Positions 37,201 through 64,000 of a DNA stretch of 64,000 nucleotides are shown piece by piece. Both the position numbers and the translations under genes were made by a program. The notes under the pieces are model-generated. The model was given only the letters and a program-made list of their open reading frames with translations. It was not told the origin of the DNA and did no database searches. Source of the stretch: Blastomussa wellsi (taxonomy: Eukaryota; Cnidaria; Anthozoa; Scleractinia; Plerogyridae); contig OX393568.1 of NCBI GenBank assembly GCA_947652115.1, forward strand, positions 913,353 through 977,352, given 5' to 3'. Position 1 is the first letter of the stretch; every line of letters begins with the position of its first letter.

Positions 37201-37816
37201 AATCCGTCATCTGAAAATCCCACAAGTTTCCCACGTCAGCTTTTTCCGCCGCTCGCACGGCTTGCAGAAACTGCCAATTCGAATACAAATATCTTGTCTG
37301 CCTTTGTGTTTTCACAGGAGAGGGCGTGTTTGTGCTCAGTGGAGCGGCTGAAGATTCAGCAACTGCCGAAATTTCAAGATCACAGGTAAATGAGAAAAAC
37401 AAATCCGCACACTAAAGTGTGGTGTTTTTGCGGAGGTGGTGCCTTGGAGTGCCGGAGGTGGAACAAGTTATGTTTTGATTTTATGTCGCATGTTGCGTAT
37501 CATTTAGATGTTATCAAATATGCTAACCCTCGTTTTGCCTTATCAACTACCACAAAACGTTTTTTATCAGGTTTGGCAGGCAATTCGCCATCAGTGTCGA
37601 CTGGAGGGAGATGGACGAACTGTGACAAGGGAACTTGTTTGTGATGAAATCAAGCGTATCACAGATGCACTGGTACGCGATAAAGCTCAAAATGTTGTGG
37701 ATGTAAACAGGCTTTCGGCATCGGCTCAGATATTGGAGGAGCTTGTTCTGAAACGAGACTTTCCGCAGTTTATAACGACTTATCTTTATGGACATCACAA
37801 GTTCCGGAACGCTTAA
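31204..37816 (+). CDS. Malate synthase, 15 exons, 566 aa
   Basis: Condenses glyoxylate with acetyl-CoA to malate, the second step of the glyoxylate shunt. Exons: 31204-31305, 31840-31971, 32234-32449, 33167-33257, 33494-33570, 33778-33888, 33965-34024, 34342-34498, 34858-34949, 35615-35718, 35812-35890, 36102-36194, 36537-36609, 37318-37385, 37571-37816; phases agree throughout. Family blocks in order: FDDGHCPSW (about 153-161), FRPRAW (193-198, active-site arginine), LIESIFCSFELDQIL (276-290, acidic Mg-binding segment), NCGMWDY (301-307) and AEDSATAEISR (473-483, where Asp475 matches the catalytic base). Length fits the shorter (A/plant-like) class. There is no SKL-type C-terminus (it ends HKFRNA), so peroxisomal import by PTS1 is not expected. 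Intron 11 needs a GC donor. A possible AATAAA lies at 38377. Vertebrates lack this enzyme; some invertebrates have it. Confidence 0.92.
32660..33035 (+). mobile_element. Probable LINE 3' end with AAAAT-type tail
   Basis: The block ends GATGAAGCTAATAAAATAAA and runs into an AAAAT/AAATA microsatellite, the pattern left by CR1/L2-like retrotransposons. No reverse transcriptase coding remains. In malate synthase intron 3. Confidence 0.4.
34675..34745 (+). mobile_element. tRNA-like SINE head
   Basis: TAGTTGGTTAGAGCATCCA resembles a tRNA A-box and GGTTTGAATCC a B-box at the right spacing. The tRNA folds are incomplete, so a SINE remnant rather than a tRNA gene. In malate synthase intron 8. Confidence 0.45.
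36829..37067 (-). mobile_element. ATATATCAAACACGAGAGACAG hairpin element, copy 1
   Basis: Inverted orientation relative to the copies at 53.9 and 62.9 kb. Shared words: TCTCGTGTTTGATATATTAC, GTGTTTCATCACATTTCC, TCGATTGAGAAGATA, and TTTTACGATTTTATTTC. Located in malate synthase intron 13. Confidence 0.7.
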
Positions 37817-39507
37817 CAATGAATAATGAAACTTCCACCCCGGTTAGCTGTCTTGTCTCGAGGCCCCGGTCCATTTTGTACGTGAAGCGGCACGCAAAGA
37901 GAGGGAGAGAGAGCGCGGGGTTTCATGGCAAGATCAAGACGCTTTGTCTGTCTGCTTTTGTATCAGTCCCCGACTCTCGCAGCACCAAGCAATGAGGCGT
38001 GCAAAACTTAATCTTTATGCCTAATATATCTGACAATTACCTTTGAAAATCACGTTAATACTGCCAATTTATGTCTTAACAACCCAGTTGTATCAATTAT
38101 TACTGCAGTAAATAACAGTCAAATCACAGCGGGGAGAGAAACTTCGAAATCGTGAACAGTGAGCGACTGTTTTTAACATTCCTCAATATAAATGGTCAGT
38201 TCTTTTCACAGTACATGTACGGTTGTTTCACTGACGCACGGCAAACAAACAAAAGCAACCCATTTTTCAGTTTTGTGATGTGACACAACAATTTCTAGAG
38301 CCGAATGGTTCACAATCCCAAAATTTATGAAAAAATATCGTAAATGGAGAAATGTATAACTGATTTCATTGATAAGAATAAAGCAGTTCTAGAAAACAGC
38401 CCAGAAGTTCAAACGCATCATTGTCCTCATTCCTGGGGCCTCTTTGCAACGCACATCTGCATTCTCGTCCTATGAGCCGCTAGTCGGGACACATGATTTG
38501 ATTGGCTAGAGTTGACCAACAGGAGTCGGGGGGTGGCGGGACATCAACGATACGAATACATGCCCCGCTGGAAAGGAGATTGTGAAAACAGCGCTCGTTT
38601 ATTCCTCCCTTTCTACAAGCTACTAGAAACTAGTACAGGGTATGGGGCCATGACATCAGTCATTTATTTAAAGAAGGGACGCAGTACTCTTTATTTACTT
38701 TTTTTCTTGTGAGGACTGCAAAATGCCATTCTTAACTTTAACCATTTTTTTACTGAAGAGACAATGATGACAAGAACAACTAGTCGATCACTACAGAGTT
38801 ACCCTGTATTTTCTTAATGGTCTCCGAGATTCATTACCAAGGTTATCGGAATTTGTTGTTTGAACTCTGTCAGACTTTCCTTCCTTCCCGACTTATTAGT
38901 ACCTCGGATGTCTCTCTTCCTACTTGAACTGGCAATGTAAGATTTCATTAATTTTGAAGGCAACTTTTTCTCATGGCAAACTTTAACTCTGTCGTGAATT
39001 GGTCATTTATTATTCAAAATACACCGCATTGTGATTCAAATGAAGAACAGCAATTTCATGGAATAGCAGATAGTGATTCGTCTTTAGCTTAGTCTTTCTT
39101 CAGATTTCACCGTCAAAATTCTATGGCGGGACACTGATCTTGGGCGATCGTCTTTGCAACCAAACGCTACGGCGACCACGTAATGTAAGCGTTCTGTACA
39201 TATATCAATATAACCTCGCGTGACTGTAATTCGTACAATGTATGTGTCAATTATTCATCAAAACATCAGCTTCTGTAGGTTTCCCCGGGAACGCTTTCAC
39301 CATGTGTTTGTCAGGGAAGCATCTCTCTACCCAAAAGCTAGTCGAGTCTTGAGCATTCTTCCGTAAGTATTAAAAATCCGGGAACACAGTTTACAAGGGG
39401 CATGTTAGCCTTCAACCCACTTTTGAAACCTATGTTCCACAAATTTAAAAGATCCGTTTGGGATTTCTCCGTAAAATCGCAGTTTTGTTTCGTTTTTTTT
39501 ATTCATT
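37817..39507. other. Intergenic between convergent malate synthase and NAA15
   Basis: Contains the 3' UTRs of both genes. AATAAA signals lie at 38377 (plus) and at 39498-39503 read on the minus strand. No further coding exon is seen. Confidence 0.5.
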
Positions 39508-50066
<10,559 letters not shown>

Positions 50067-50445
50067 GGTGGTGAACTACTCAAGGACAGGCCTCTACCAC
50101 CGAAAGGTTAGATTTGTTCGCCGGCCTCGTGCAACGAACGAAAATGGCGACTGCATATGCGACCAAAGCTCCTCACCTACCCCTAATGCTCTGGGACATT
50201 GGTGAAGCTTGACTTAGAGACCAAGCCTTCAATTCCGCTCAATAAAAAATTCGAATTTCTTGTAAAGTTTATATAAAGGTCTATAAACGTTACTTTAGCT
50301 TATACCAAGTAGATTTTTATTTTTAACTTTGTTTTATCTGAACGTTTATCCTGGTTTTACTTTCGTAACATTTTCGGGGGATTTTTACAATAACCTTTGT
50401 CCTCGACCCAGTTTTCCACTGTCAATAGCCACGTTCAAATTCAAG
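50067..50445. promoter_or_regulatory. Shared NAA15/RNF121 head-to-head promoter region
   Basis: The start codons of NAA15 (minus) and RNF121 (plus) are 379 bases apart. The interval holds a G/C-richer stretch near 50100-50170, next to NAA15, and no obvious TATA box properly placed for either gene. A bidirectional promoter is an inference from the arrangement. Confidence 0.5.
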
Positions 50446-56990
<6,545 letters not shown>

Positions 56991-57518
56991 CAACGGAGCC
57001 ATTATTTAAAGAAATAATATTATAATAATGTGACAAAAAGAAACTATCAGATGTGTACAGTAAGCGAAAATCGTATTTACTCAGGTTTGTTTGAACTGCA
57101 AAACAGTTGTTTTCTCCCTTAAAGTGCTACTGCGATGAAAAAATGTTGTTCTTGTTGTCTTTCGATTCCGATTTTATATTTGGCAAGAATGCATCATGCC
57201 AATTATTGTGCCTCAATTTTCAATTTGCAAACCGAAATATCGGACAAATTTCTTTTAAATATAGCTGTTTTAACTATCTTGTTTATTTTTCATCGCTTTC
57301 GCCGTCAGGATCAGTCTGTTATTTATAGTTTGCTTTAAAAATATAAAGAACGCCTGATCGCAAGTTAGGTAAGAAATTTTGGAAAACCACCAAGCAGAGA
57401 AAATATGGTAGTGACGTTCCGTGCGTCCGTCCGTGTAGACTGGGGAGACTTGTAAGCTGTGGTTTAAGAAGGTTGACGTCAGCGCACATCATTTTATGAT
57501 CAATTGATGGGCTCCTGA

Positions 57519-57672
57519 CCAATTTTGATATTTTAAAATTCAGCCCAAAACAATAGACATCAGCACGAGGCTCTGGCGAATACGGTACACTATGTGGTTA
57601 GTGGGGTTTATTCCCCAGAGCCTCGTAGGGATGTCTATTGTTTAAGGCTGAATTTTAAAATATCGAAATTGG
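57519..57672. repeat. Palindromic element 3' of RNF121
   Basis: CAATTTTGATATTTTAAAAT and AACAATAGACATC with CGAGGCTCTGG on the left are mirrored by CCAGAGCCTCG, GATGTCTATTGTT and ATTTTAAAATATCGAAATTG on the right. 154 bp. Confidence 0.7.
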
Positions 57673-58161
57673 TATATTGACAGCTGCCAAAACAAGGCAT
57701 CCGCTGACCAGTATCTCGGGCTCAGGTGTGCAGCTCGCCGGTGGAGACGAGGAGATCATGTGTTTTCAAAGTTGACCGCTGACCGGTTAATGTTTCCATT
57801 GGATCGCAGGCTAATATCTTTGATAAATTATTAAGAGCGAGCAAAGCATGTTCCGCTCCGCTTTTAGGCTAGGCTAAATCTATATATTTTAAAAACTGTA
57901 CTGTCCAAAGCTAACTTTGTAAAATATGATCCTTTGATAACTACACACAAGCTCTCAATAAATTCTTATTAAAGGACGATGCTACTGATTATCTGACACT
58001 GAGTTCGCTGATTAACCAGTCTAACTAGCATGCGAGGAAGCTGTCTCGGCAGTTGTGCAATCCCTAATATAGCTTCCTTCGAGGCTTCTGCTACTGAGAT
58101 GACTGCTGTGAAGTTTCCATAATTTTGTGATCATAGGGTGTCACCAAAATGGCTTCGACCG

Positions 58162-58282
58162 TTAAAGGAGTTACGTCACCGTTCGTGCACTTTGAAAAAT
58201 TTCGTCTAAAATTTTTCAAAATCGTCATTTCTAATCTGTTTCAACCTTCTCCATCCTTGTTCCTTTTTGGTTTAGTATCACT
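58162..58282. mobile_element. Partial copy of the GGAGCTACGTCA-type MITE
   Basis: Begins AAAGGAGTTACGTCACCG and shares the AAAATCGTCATTTCTAATC and TTTAGTATCACTCCTTTGG interior with the copy at 48.6 kb. The right terminus is not found, so it is truncated. Confidence 0.5.
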
Positions 58283-58999
58283 CCTTTGGCGTAGCAGCTG
58301 GATTGTGTCTCGGAGTGGACCAACGGAAGCATCGATCGCAACGTTTCCTGTGGATTAATCATCGTCTCTTGGGTTCGATCGAAGTAGACTAATTAATAAT
58401 TTATTTCTAAAGCGTTGACCGGAAAATGGATAATGAAAATTTCAGAACTGCAAGGGTGATGTATTTAAAGAACTTTAAGTTTAATTATCTGTAACAGGTG
58501 CAATAGTTGCATCGGGATAATAGGTCAGCCTTTAGAAAGAAAGTTGAATGCCTTTAACTGTCTTCGCTGAAAATTTTTAAACGTACAAGCTTACAACCTT
58601 TACCCGGCTTTTAAGCAAGCTCTAATTTAATAGTGTCGCTAAAGCTGAAAAATAGTAGACTGAAGGATGACTTGTTATAGCAATAAAAAAATTTCCCTCT
58701 TGGAATTCAATTTCCTGTATTCAGCATAAAAACAAAAGTAAGATCCGCTCAAATGAAATATTCTTCATGAAATCACCAAAATTAACATGTTAATAGCCTA
58801 GCAAGGTGGATAACAAATTGAACTAATTATATCGCTCTCTTTTCATTGGCAAACTTTGCATTTTGTTAATTAAAATCGAACAGATTTAATTCTGCTTTAA
58901 GAGTTGCCGACAATCTCTCAGCTGTAATTCACAGTCTGAAGTGCAACTTTTACCCTTGCGTGAGGAAAGGCAGCAAGGGCTTCGATTCTTCTGTTTCAA

Positions 59000-59968
59000 A
59001 TGGAAGAATCCAATTTAACTTCAGATCCGAGCATGCAAAGTCCTTTTAAGGAATCAGGATCGATTTCAGCTTGCGATGAGTCAATGGACCTCATTTTTCT
59101 CGTGCTAAATGGATTGATCTCGATTGGTATATTATTCGGCAATGGTTTAGCCTGTTTTATCTTCCTTAACAACGCGTGTTTCAGGCGATGTTTCATGAAC
59201 TCGTTTCTCGTCAGTTTGGGGCTTGCAGACATTTTGATGGCTTTGCTTATAATGCCAGGACATGTGATCTTTTGCACGAGCTCCTGTAGCCAGTCGATAA
59301 GTCGTCACTGCTGGTTAATAAGTTCAACGAGATATCTCGTGTTTCCGGCGACAAAATTCAACCTGCTGGCCATTTCATACGACAGGTATACTGCAGTGAT
59401 TCAACCTCTGAAGTACAACGCGAAAATTAACTCCAAAACAGTCTTGCTAATTCTCACAACTGTGTGGACAATTCCAGTGATTTTGAGTACGAGCCGATTA
59501 GCTTGGTGGATCAAATTACCAACCGCTCAAGCCTTAGAAGTGGATAGCGTTTTTAACTCTTGCTTGGTTTTCCTTTTAATAATTATGCCTGTTTCTTTAC
59601 TTGTAGTTACTAACTTGAGAATTATTTTCGAGATCAGGAAACATTGCAATCGACCCCGTCCAGTTAATAAATCGAGCGTGACTTCAAAACCCTTCAGCTG
59701 CACGGTTGAAAACGATGAAAAGCGAATACGGCATGCTGGGAGAAAAGGCACCATGGCCTGTGTTTTGGTTGTACTGATTTTTGTGTTGTGTTGGTTACCA
59801 AGGGCATGCTATAATATCGCCAGGCTTTTTGGCAAAGGTGAGGGCCCTTTGCTGAACAAGTTAAGCTTGTTTTTCCTGTTTGTTCAATCAGCCGTTAATC
59901 CATTGGTGTATACTTTTTACAGAGCCGATTTCCGAAGAGCTGCTGTGAAACTTTTAAGATGCCGTTAG
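59000..59968 (+). CDS. Class A (rhodopsin-like) GPCR, intronless, 322 aa
   Basis: Seven-helix plasma-membrane receptor with unknown ligand. The N-terminus carries one N-glycosylation site (N5-L-T). Marks of the class: GNGL in TM1 (47-50), SLGLADILMALLIMP in TM2, DRY at 128-130 followed by TAVIQPLKY, long third intracellular loop (about 213-250) rich in basic residues, CWLP (264-267) in TM6, and NPLVY (300-304) in TM7. The C-tail is very short, ending KLLRCR, with a possible palmitoylated cysteine. Cys104 lies near TM3, but the ECL2 region 168-186 has no cysteine, so the usual disulfide seems absent. The start at 59000 is the first ATG of the frame. The receptor is clearly different from the one at 18.7 kb. 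The family call is firm; I cannot name a subfamily. Confidence 0.88.
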   Translation: MEESNLTSDPSMQSPFKESGSISACDESMDLIFLVLNGLISIGILFGNGLACFIFLNNACFRRCFMNSFLVSLGLADILMALLIMPGHVIFCTSSCSQSISRHCWLISSTRYLVFPATKFNLLAISYDRYTAVIQPLKYNAKINSKTVLLILTTVWTIPVILSTSRLAWWIKLPTAQALEVDSVFNSCLVFLLIIMPVSLLVVTNLRIIFEIRKHCNRPRPVNKSSVTSKPFSCTVENDEKRIRHAGRKGTMACVLVVLIFVLCWLPRACYNIARLFGKGEGPLLNKLSLFFLFVQSAVNPLVYTFYRADFRRAAVKLLRCR

Positions 59969-60567
59969 CCCAAAGGGTAGCCCATATAAAAATAAAACCA
60001 AAAAAAAGAAAAGACTGAAAAAGAAAGAGAATGCAACTAATATGGCAGGATCAGATGCAGCCCACCGATTTGGCACAAATGTTGTACTAGGTTAGAGACC
60101 GGAACTTATTCTTGAGTTTTTAGAACTGGACCAATAGGAGCCATTTCCTATAACTGGCGAGTTGCCTGTATTTTTTAAACCTTAGTCGCACCGATTGGGT
60201 CGCTGGGTATATTTCGTGCAGCCCCGACGTACCCAAAGACCCTTTGATTAGCTTACAAGAAAACTCACGTCTGCAGTGACACGTACAATAACATCGCACT
60301 TTATTCTAACTGGATACATCTTGTCAGTTACGTTCTTAATCCCCGCAGATAGCTATTGATCTATCTGAGAGCATATTATTAAACTAAAATCACAGAAATC
60401 GAAAATCTGAACCATAATACATTTTTTAGTCATATCTTAACACCTTAAGAGAAGTGCGGAAGTCTGGTGTGCGAAGAAGATTAAATTCGATCAAAACTGA
60501 AATGTAGGCAAACGAAATTTGAATACAGTTTCATTAGCAACACACTTGCGATTTGACACAGCTTATT

Positions 60568-60667
60568 TTAAGGTCCTTCAGGGCCGAGTGAGCTAGATGA
60601 ACCACCCAGTCCTCTGTCGATAACACAGTCACACCAAGATCCGGCTTGACCTCCAATTGGACAAACG
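60568..60667 (-). CDS. Candidate terminal exon of an unknown minus-strand gene
   Basis: Read on the minus strand, a TTTCAG acceptor is followed, in phase 2, by VCPIGGQAGSWCDCVIDRG, a Gly/Ser stretch, LGPEGP and a TAA stop. The three cysteines and G-rich ending look like part of a secreted or matrix protein. No partner exon was found upstream, so this may be chance. No family is recognised. Confidence 0.2.
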
Positions 60668-61999
60668 CTGAAAGGTAGAAGAAACTGATATTTCAAACCA
60701 AGAGTATTTCATGTTTGCTCGTTGGCTAAAACTATCTCAAGCACGACTGGGATAATTGTTTTTATGCTATGTCCGCGTGAAGAACATGGGCAACAAAAAT
60801 CGTAGCCAGCGTAGCCGGCGGGATTTGAGGGTTCGAGCTACTCAAGTGGCGAAGCCGCGCGAGTGGAAATTTCAACTCGACTCCTCACCAATCCCCCCAT
60901 GTTACTCCTTGCCGTTCATTTTAATGACTGCATCATAAGAAACGTTCATTGTAAATAGTTTTGTTCCACAATTCATAAAAATGTGACAGTGGCGGGTCTA
61001 GGGGAGGGGTCCCACCTTAGAAAGAAGCCTGCATGGATCCCCTGCTGACAAGTACCAATACGACTCAAACTCTCAAAGGGCAAGTATAGTCAAAATCCAC
61101 CTTCGTAAGCTTGCCAAATTGCCAGTCGAGGAACGATAAAGCGCTATCAGGCGTTCCTTAGTGCTCTACAAGACTCTAGATAAAGAGATTTGCTCTGGGC
61201 AGTCAGTTTTTTGGAGTTGTGGCGCAATCTAAGGTACGTGGAATTTCAAGAATACTTGTACGCTTCGATGCGGCATCCTGGTATAATGGTTTATTATTAA
61301 AGTTTCAATAAAAATAACGGTGAAGTTGTTAAATGTGGGAAATGGATCTTGAATTAGCAAATTATTGCGTCCAGAGTTCCAAGAGATTTGTTTCTTCTTA
61401 TACAAGCAACAGAGGGATCATTATTTTCTTTGATTACGCTCGGTTTGTTCATGTCTTAATTTTCATAAATGGATATCAATAAAATAAGAAGTAAACAGTG
61501 TTATCAAGGAGTTTATTCACTTGAGTATATTAATAATCTGTGGAAAACATTCCAGTTTGTAAGGCTTTCAAAAAGTTTGCAATTTAACTTGCGAGATGAA
61601 CTAGAGCCATTGGAACTAAAATTCTTTGTATATGACTAACGTGTAAATAGCGGTATTGGGTATATGATTTTTGCTCTGATCTTTTATTATCGATTCGACT
61701 GCGCATTAAAAATGCCATGAGAAATGAAACATAAACCATATCCTGGGATACTAGCTTTTAGTACAAGCTGCTAATATCTATATTTCCATCAAATTCAGCT
61801 TTTGTCATAAATTAATTTCTCAATTTTGTGGGAATATAATATCTTTTCTGCTCTGAACCCAGCAGTTTAATAACTTCCTACGCTGGCAGACATGCCTCGC
61901 CACGTAATCGGAGGAGCTATAAAAAAACGGAAGTCTACCTGGCTGTGTGAATGATCGATATCAACAATGTCTGCAATGTTTTGTTTACAACGATAGAAA

Positions 62000-62200
62000 A
62001 TGTTTTGTAAAGTGTCGAGGTTGGCAATAATTCAAGCTTGCAAGTTCGTATTAGTTACTTACCTGCTACTGACTCTAGTAGCAGCGAGAGAGAAGATCAA
62101 AAAAGGCACCTTGCTGCGCTCAAGAAATAAAAAAAAACAAGCGAAAATACAGCGAAATACTGATTACACGAGTTTCCAAGTAAACGGTAATTGGTTTTAG
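62000..62200 (+). CDS. Small ORF with hydrophobic leader, uncharacterised
   Basis: A 66-codon frame starts MFCKVSRLAIIQACK, then a hydrophobic segment (FVLVTYLLLTLVAA) that could be a signal peptide or anchor, then a strongly basic part (KKKQAKIQR). No family is recognised. It could be a signal-peptide exon or chance; a G-run follows directly after the stop. Confidence 0.15.
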   Translation: MFCKVSRLAIIQACKFVLVTYLLLTLVAAREKIKKGTLLRSRNKKKQAKIQRNTDYTSFQVNGNWF

Positions 62201-62901
62201 AAATCGGATGGGGGGGGGGATAAAATTACAGTATTTGACTGAGACAAGAGCTAGAGAAAATGGACTTGGCTAGAAAAATCGAGATTTTGAGAAATCAGCA
62301 ATTTCTGGAGGCCTTCAGCCCACGCAAAACACACCCACGTTCTCTCACCCCACTGGTAGGGGAATAGCCTCCCGAGGGAGGGGGTGGCTTAGCATAGGTG
62401 GAGGATTTGACAGTAATGATCATCCCGTAGTGGAGACCATTTTTGTGGGCTTTCTAGCAACATTTTGTTGACTTTTAGTGACTCTTTTGACTAGCCGCAA
62501 ATGCCCTGAAGGAGGGCATTTGAACAGAAAATGTCACCTCACTTCAAAAGCCCCGCCTATGCCCCTTCCCCCCCCCCCCCCCCCCTCCGGCGTGCATTAC
62601 AGGTATATCAAAGGAATAATGCAAACATGTTTCCAGCTTATTTCAGTTTTTTTAATACTTATCACTGATAAACACCACAATATTAGCATGTCTATAAATT
62701 ACCTACAACCATAAACTTGAAAATATTAGCCTTCCAGGCTTATATACTCTTTGGTTAACATTTTCTAGTAGCTGTCGTTTGGAAATGATATAAATAAATA
62801 CTTGAACTTTACTACAATGAATCGATCTTAAGCATCACCCTGCATGAGTATATGCAATCGAAGGTAAGTTGAGTTGTAGTGTCTATTTTTGTTAGGTGAA
62901 T

Positions 62902-63200
62902 GAAGTAATATATCAAACACGAGAGACAGTGTTTCATCGGGATATCCAAACACCGAGAAGAGAGTTGAAAACACGACGCGCAGCGGAGTATTTTTAATGA
63001 ACTTCGAGGTGTTTGGATAGCCGATGAAACATTGTCTCGAGTGTTTGATATATCTTCTCAATCGAAACAAAAACCAAGGAGTAAACGGAGAAATAAAATC
63101 GTCAAAATCTGTGCTAATTAAGATCGGGTATCAAAACCTCCTTCACGGTTATGATTTTCTTTGTTTTAACTCGATGAATTATTAAGGAGTTTGAGAATGA
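62902..63200 (+). mobile_element. ATATATCAAACACGAGAGACAG hairpin element, copy 3
   Basis: Opens GAAGTAATATATCAAACACG and closes GAGTTTGAGAATGA. About 299 bp, nearly collinear with copy 2 over the full length. Confidence 0.7.
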
Positions 63201-64000
63201 AAGTTAAAGCCTACAAGGCTTGAACGCAAACACAGTACGTTCCAAAGCTTAGAAGTCTTGAGCTCGTGGAACTAGATCGTCCTAGATCGCCTTCAACGCA
63301 GACTTTATTTATCGATTATTTACGCAAGACTCAATATCAAGATTTTATTATATACTAAAAGTCCCGTAGGTAAACAAAACAAAGGTGTGGCTCATTTGGG
63401 TCAATTGAGGTTTAGTTTAAATAAAAAAGGCGTGTGCAGATTTACCATCTGCAATGATGATAATTAACGACAAAGCAGGCAAGATTATGTATTTTCCTTT
63501 GTCTTTAAGCGCAACCAACATCGCAATTAGCCATAAGTTGTCTAAAATGTCCGAACAGGGTGTTCAATGCCCAAGGCGAAGAATAGATTCGCCATGACTG
63601 AGCAGTCGGATTTGTAAAGTCGGGCACAACCTAAGGTAAGTTGAAGACTCATTATAAAATATAGTAAGTAATTTAAGTAAGTTAAAATTATAAAACTAAC
63701 GGTTAATTTGCTAAATGTAGAAAATAAACATTGAATTTAGTGATTTGCAAGCAGACTGTGTTTGTTGTAGCTAATGGGTCCAGTGGCGGGCATATCCCGT
63801 GCAAACAATGGCCCCGTCCAGTCGAGTCATGTTGTTCGAGTACACTATATATTATCGATCTTGCCTTACCGCAAGAATACTGTCGACAACAACACTTTTG
63901 ATCTTATTCCGAATATTCTCGGTGCAAGCTTTGACGATTCCAATCTTTGGCTGTTTTATGATATTGCTTGTATTTATCCACAGCTGGAATCGTATCAAAC

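Larger units (their letters stand above)
56991..58999. other. Intergenic between RNF121 and second GPCR
   Basis: RNF121 3' UTR and flank. It contains a palindromic element at 57519-57672 and a partial GGAGTTACGTCA-type element near 58162-58282. Short open frames here carry no family signature. Confidence 0.45.
59969..64000. other. Right-hand flank, repeats and weak candidates only
   Basis: No secure gene. It contains a candidate minus-strand terminal exon (60568-60667), an element-like terminus CAGTGGCGGGTCTAGGGG near 60989, a small hydrophobic-leader ORF (62000-62200), a C-run (62566-62585), the third copy of a hairpin element (62902-63200), and a diverged duplication (about 61190-61380 versus 63595-63760). 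Confidence 0.45.

Noticed and set aside
58149..58358. 69-codon plus frame
   Set aside because: Mostly covered by the GGAGTTACGTCA-type repeat piece.

Overview
This is eukaryotic, intron-rich nuclear DNA from an animal. The gene set (animal NuMA, LAMTOR1, RNF121 and NAA15, with an animal malate synthase and intronless class A GPCRs) and the dense short inverted-repeat elements point to an anthozoan cnidarian, most likely a stony coral. The species cannot be named from sequence alone. All gene models were built by hand from splice sites, reading phase and remembered protein families. There is no transcript support, and no database search was run.

Layout. (1) 0.4-4.8 kb, minus: LAMTOR1, the lipid-anchored Ragulator subunit. 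(2) 5.1-16.3 kb, plus: NUMA1, the spindle-pole and dynein-anchoring coiled-coil protein, head-to-head with LAMTOR1. (3) 18.7-19.7 kb, plus: an intronless class A GPCR. (4) 21.1-29.7 kb, minus: a full-length, secreted, multi-exon protein of the VioB/RebD (iminophenyl-pyruvate dimer synthase-like) family, which is best known from bacterial violacein and rebeccamycin biosynthesis. (5) 31.2-37.8 kb, plus: malate synthase, the second glyoxylate-cycle enzyme. (6) 39.5-50.1 kb, minus: NAA15, the NatA auxiliary subunit, with all 22 exons recovered. (7) 50.4-57.0 kb, plus: RNF121, a membrane RING-H2 protein, head-to-head with NAA15. (8) 59.0-60.0 kb, plus: a second intronless class A GPCR. The last 4 kb hold repeats and weak candidates only.

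The genes do not form one pathway. Four are housekeeping genes (lysosomal mTORC1 scaffold, spindle positioning, N-terminal acetylation, ER/Golgi protein quality control) and sit in two head-to-head pairs with start codons about 0.3-0.4 kb apart. LAMTOR1, NUMA1 and RNF121 are also close neighbours in human 11q13.4, so part of this window looks like very old gene linkage. Between those pairs sit the less conserved genes: the GPCRs, the VioB-like gene and malate synthase.

The non-coding DNA is full of miniature inverted-repeat elements, including several bounded by TTAA, a 183 bp element with 25-base identical ends, a hairpin element of about 290 bp present three times, and tRNA-like SINE pieces. 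Two consecutive introns of RNF121 look U12-type, and three introns in other genes appear to use GC donors.
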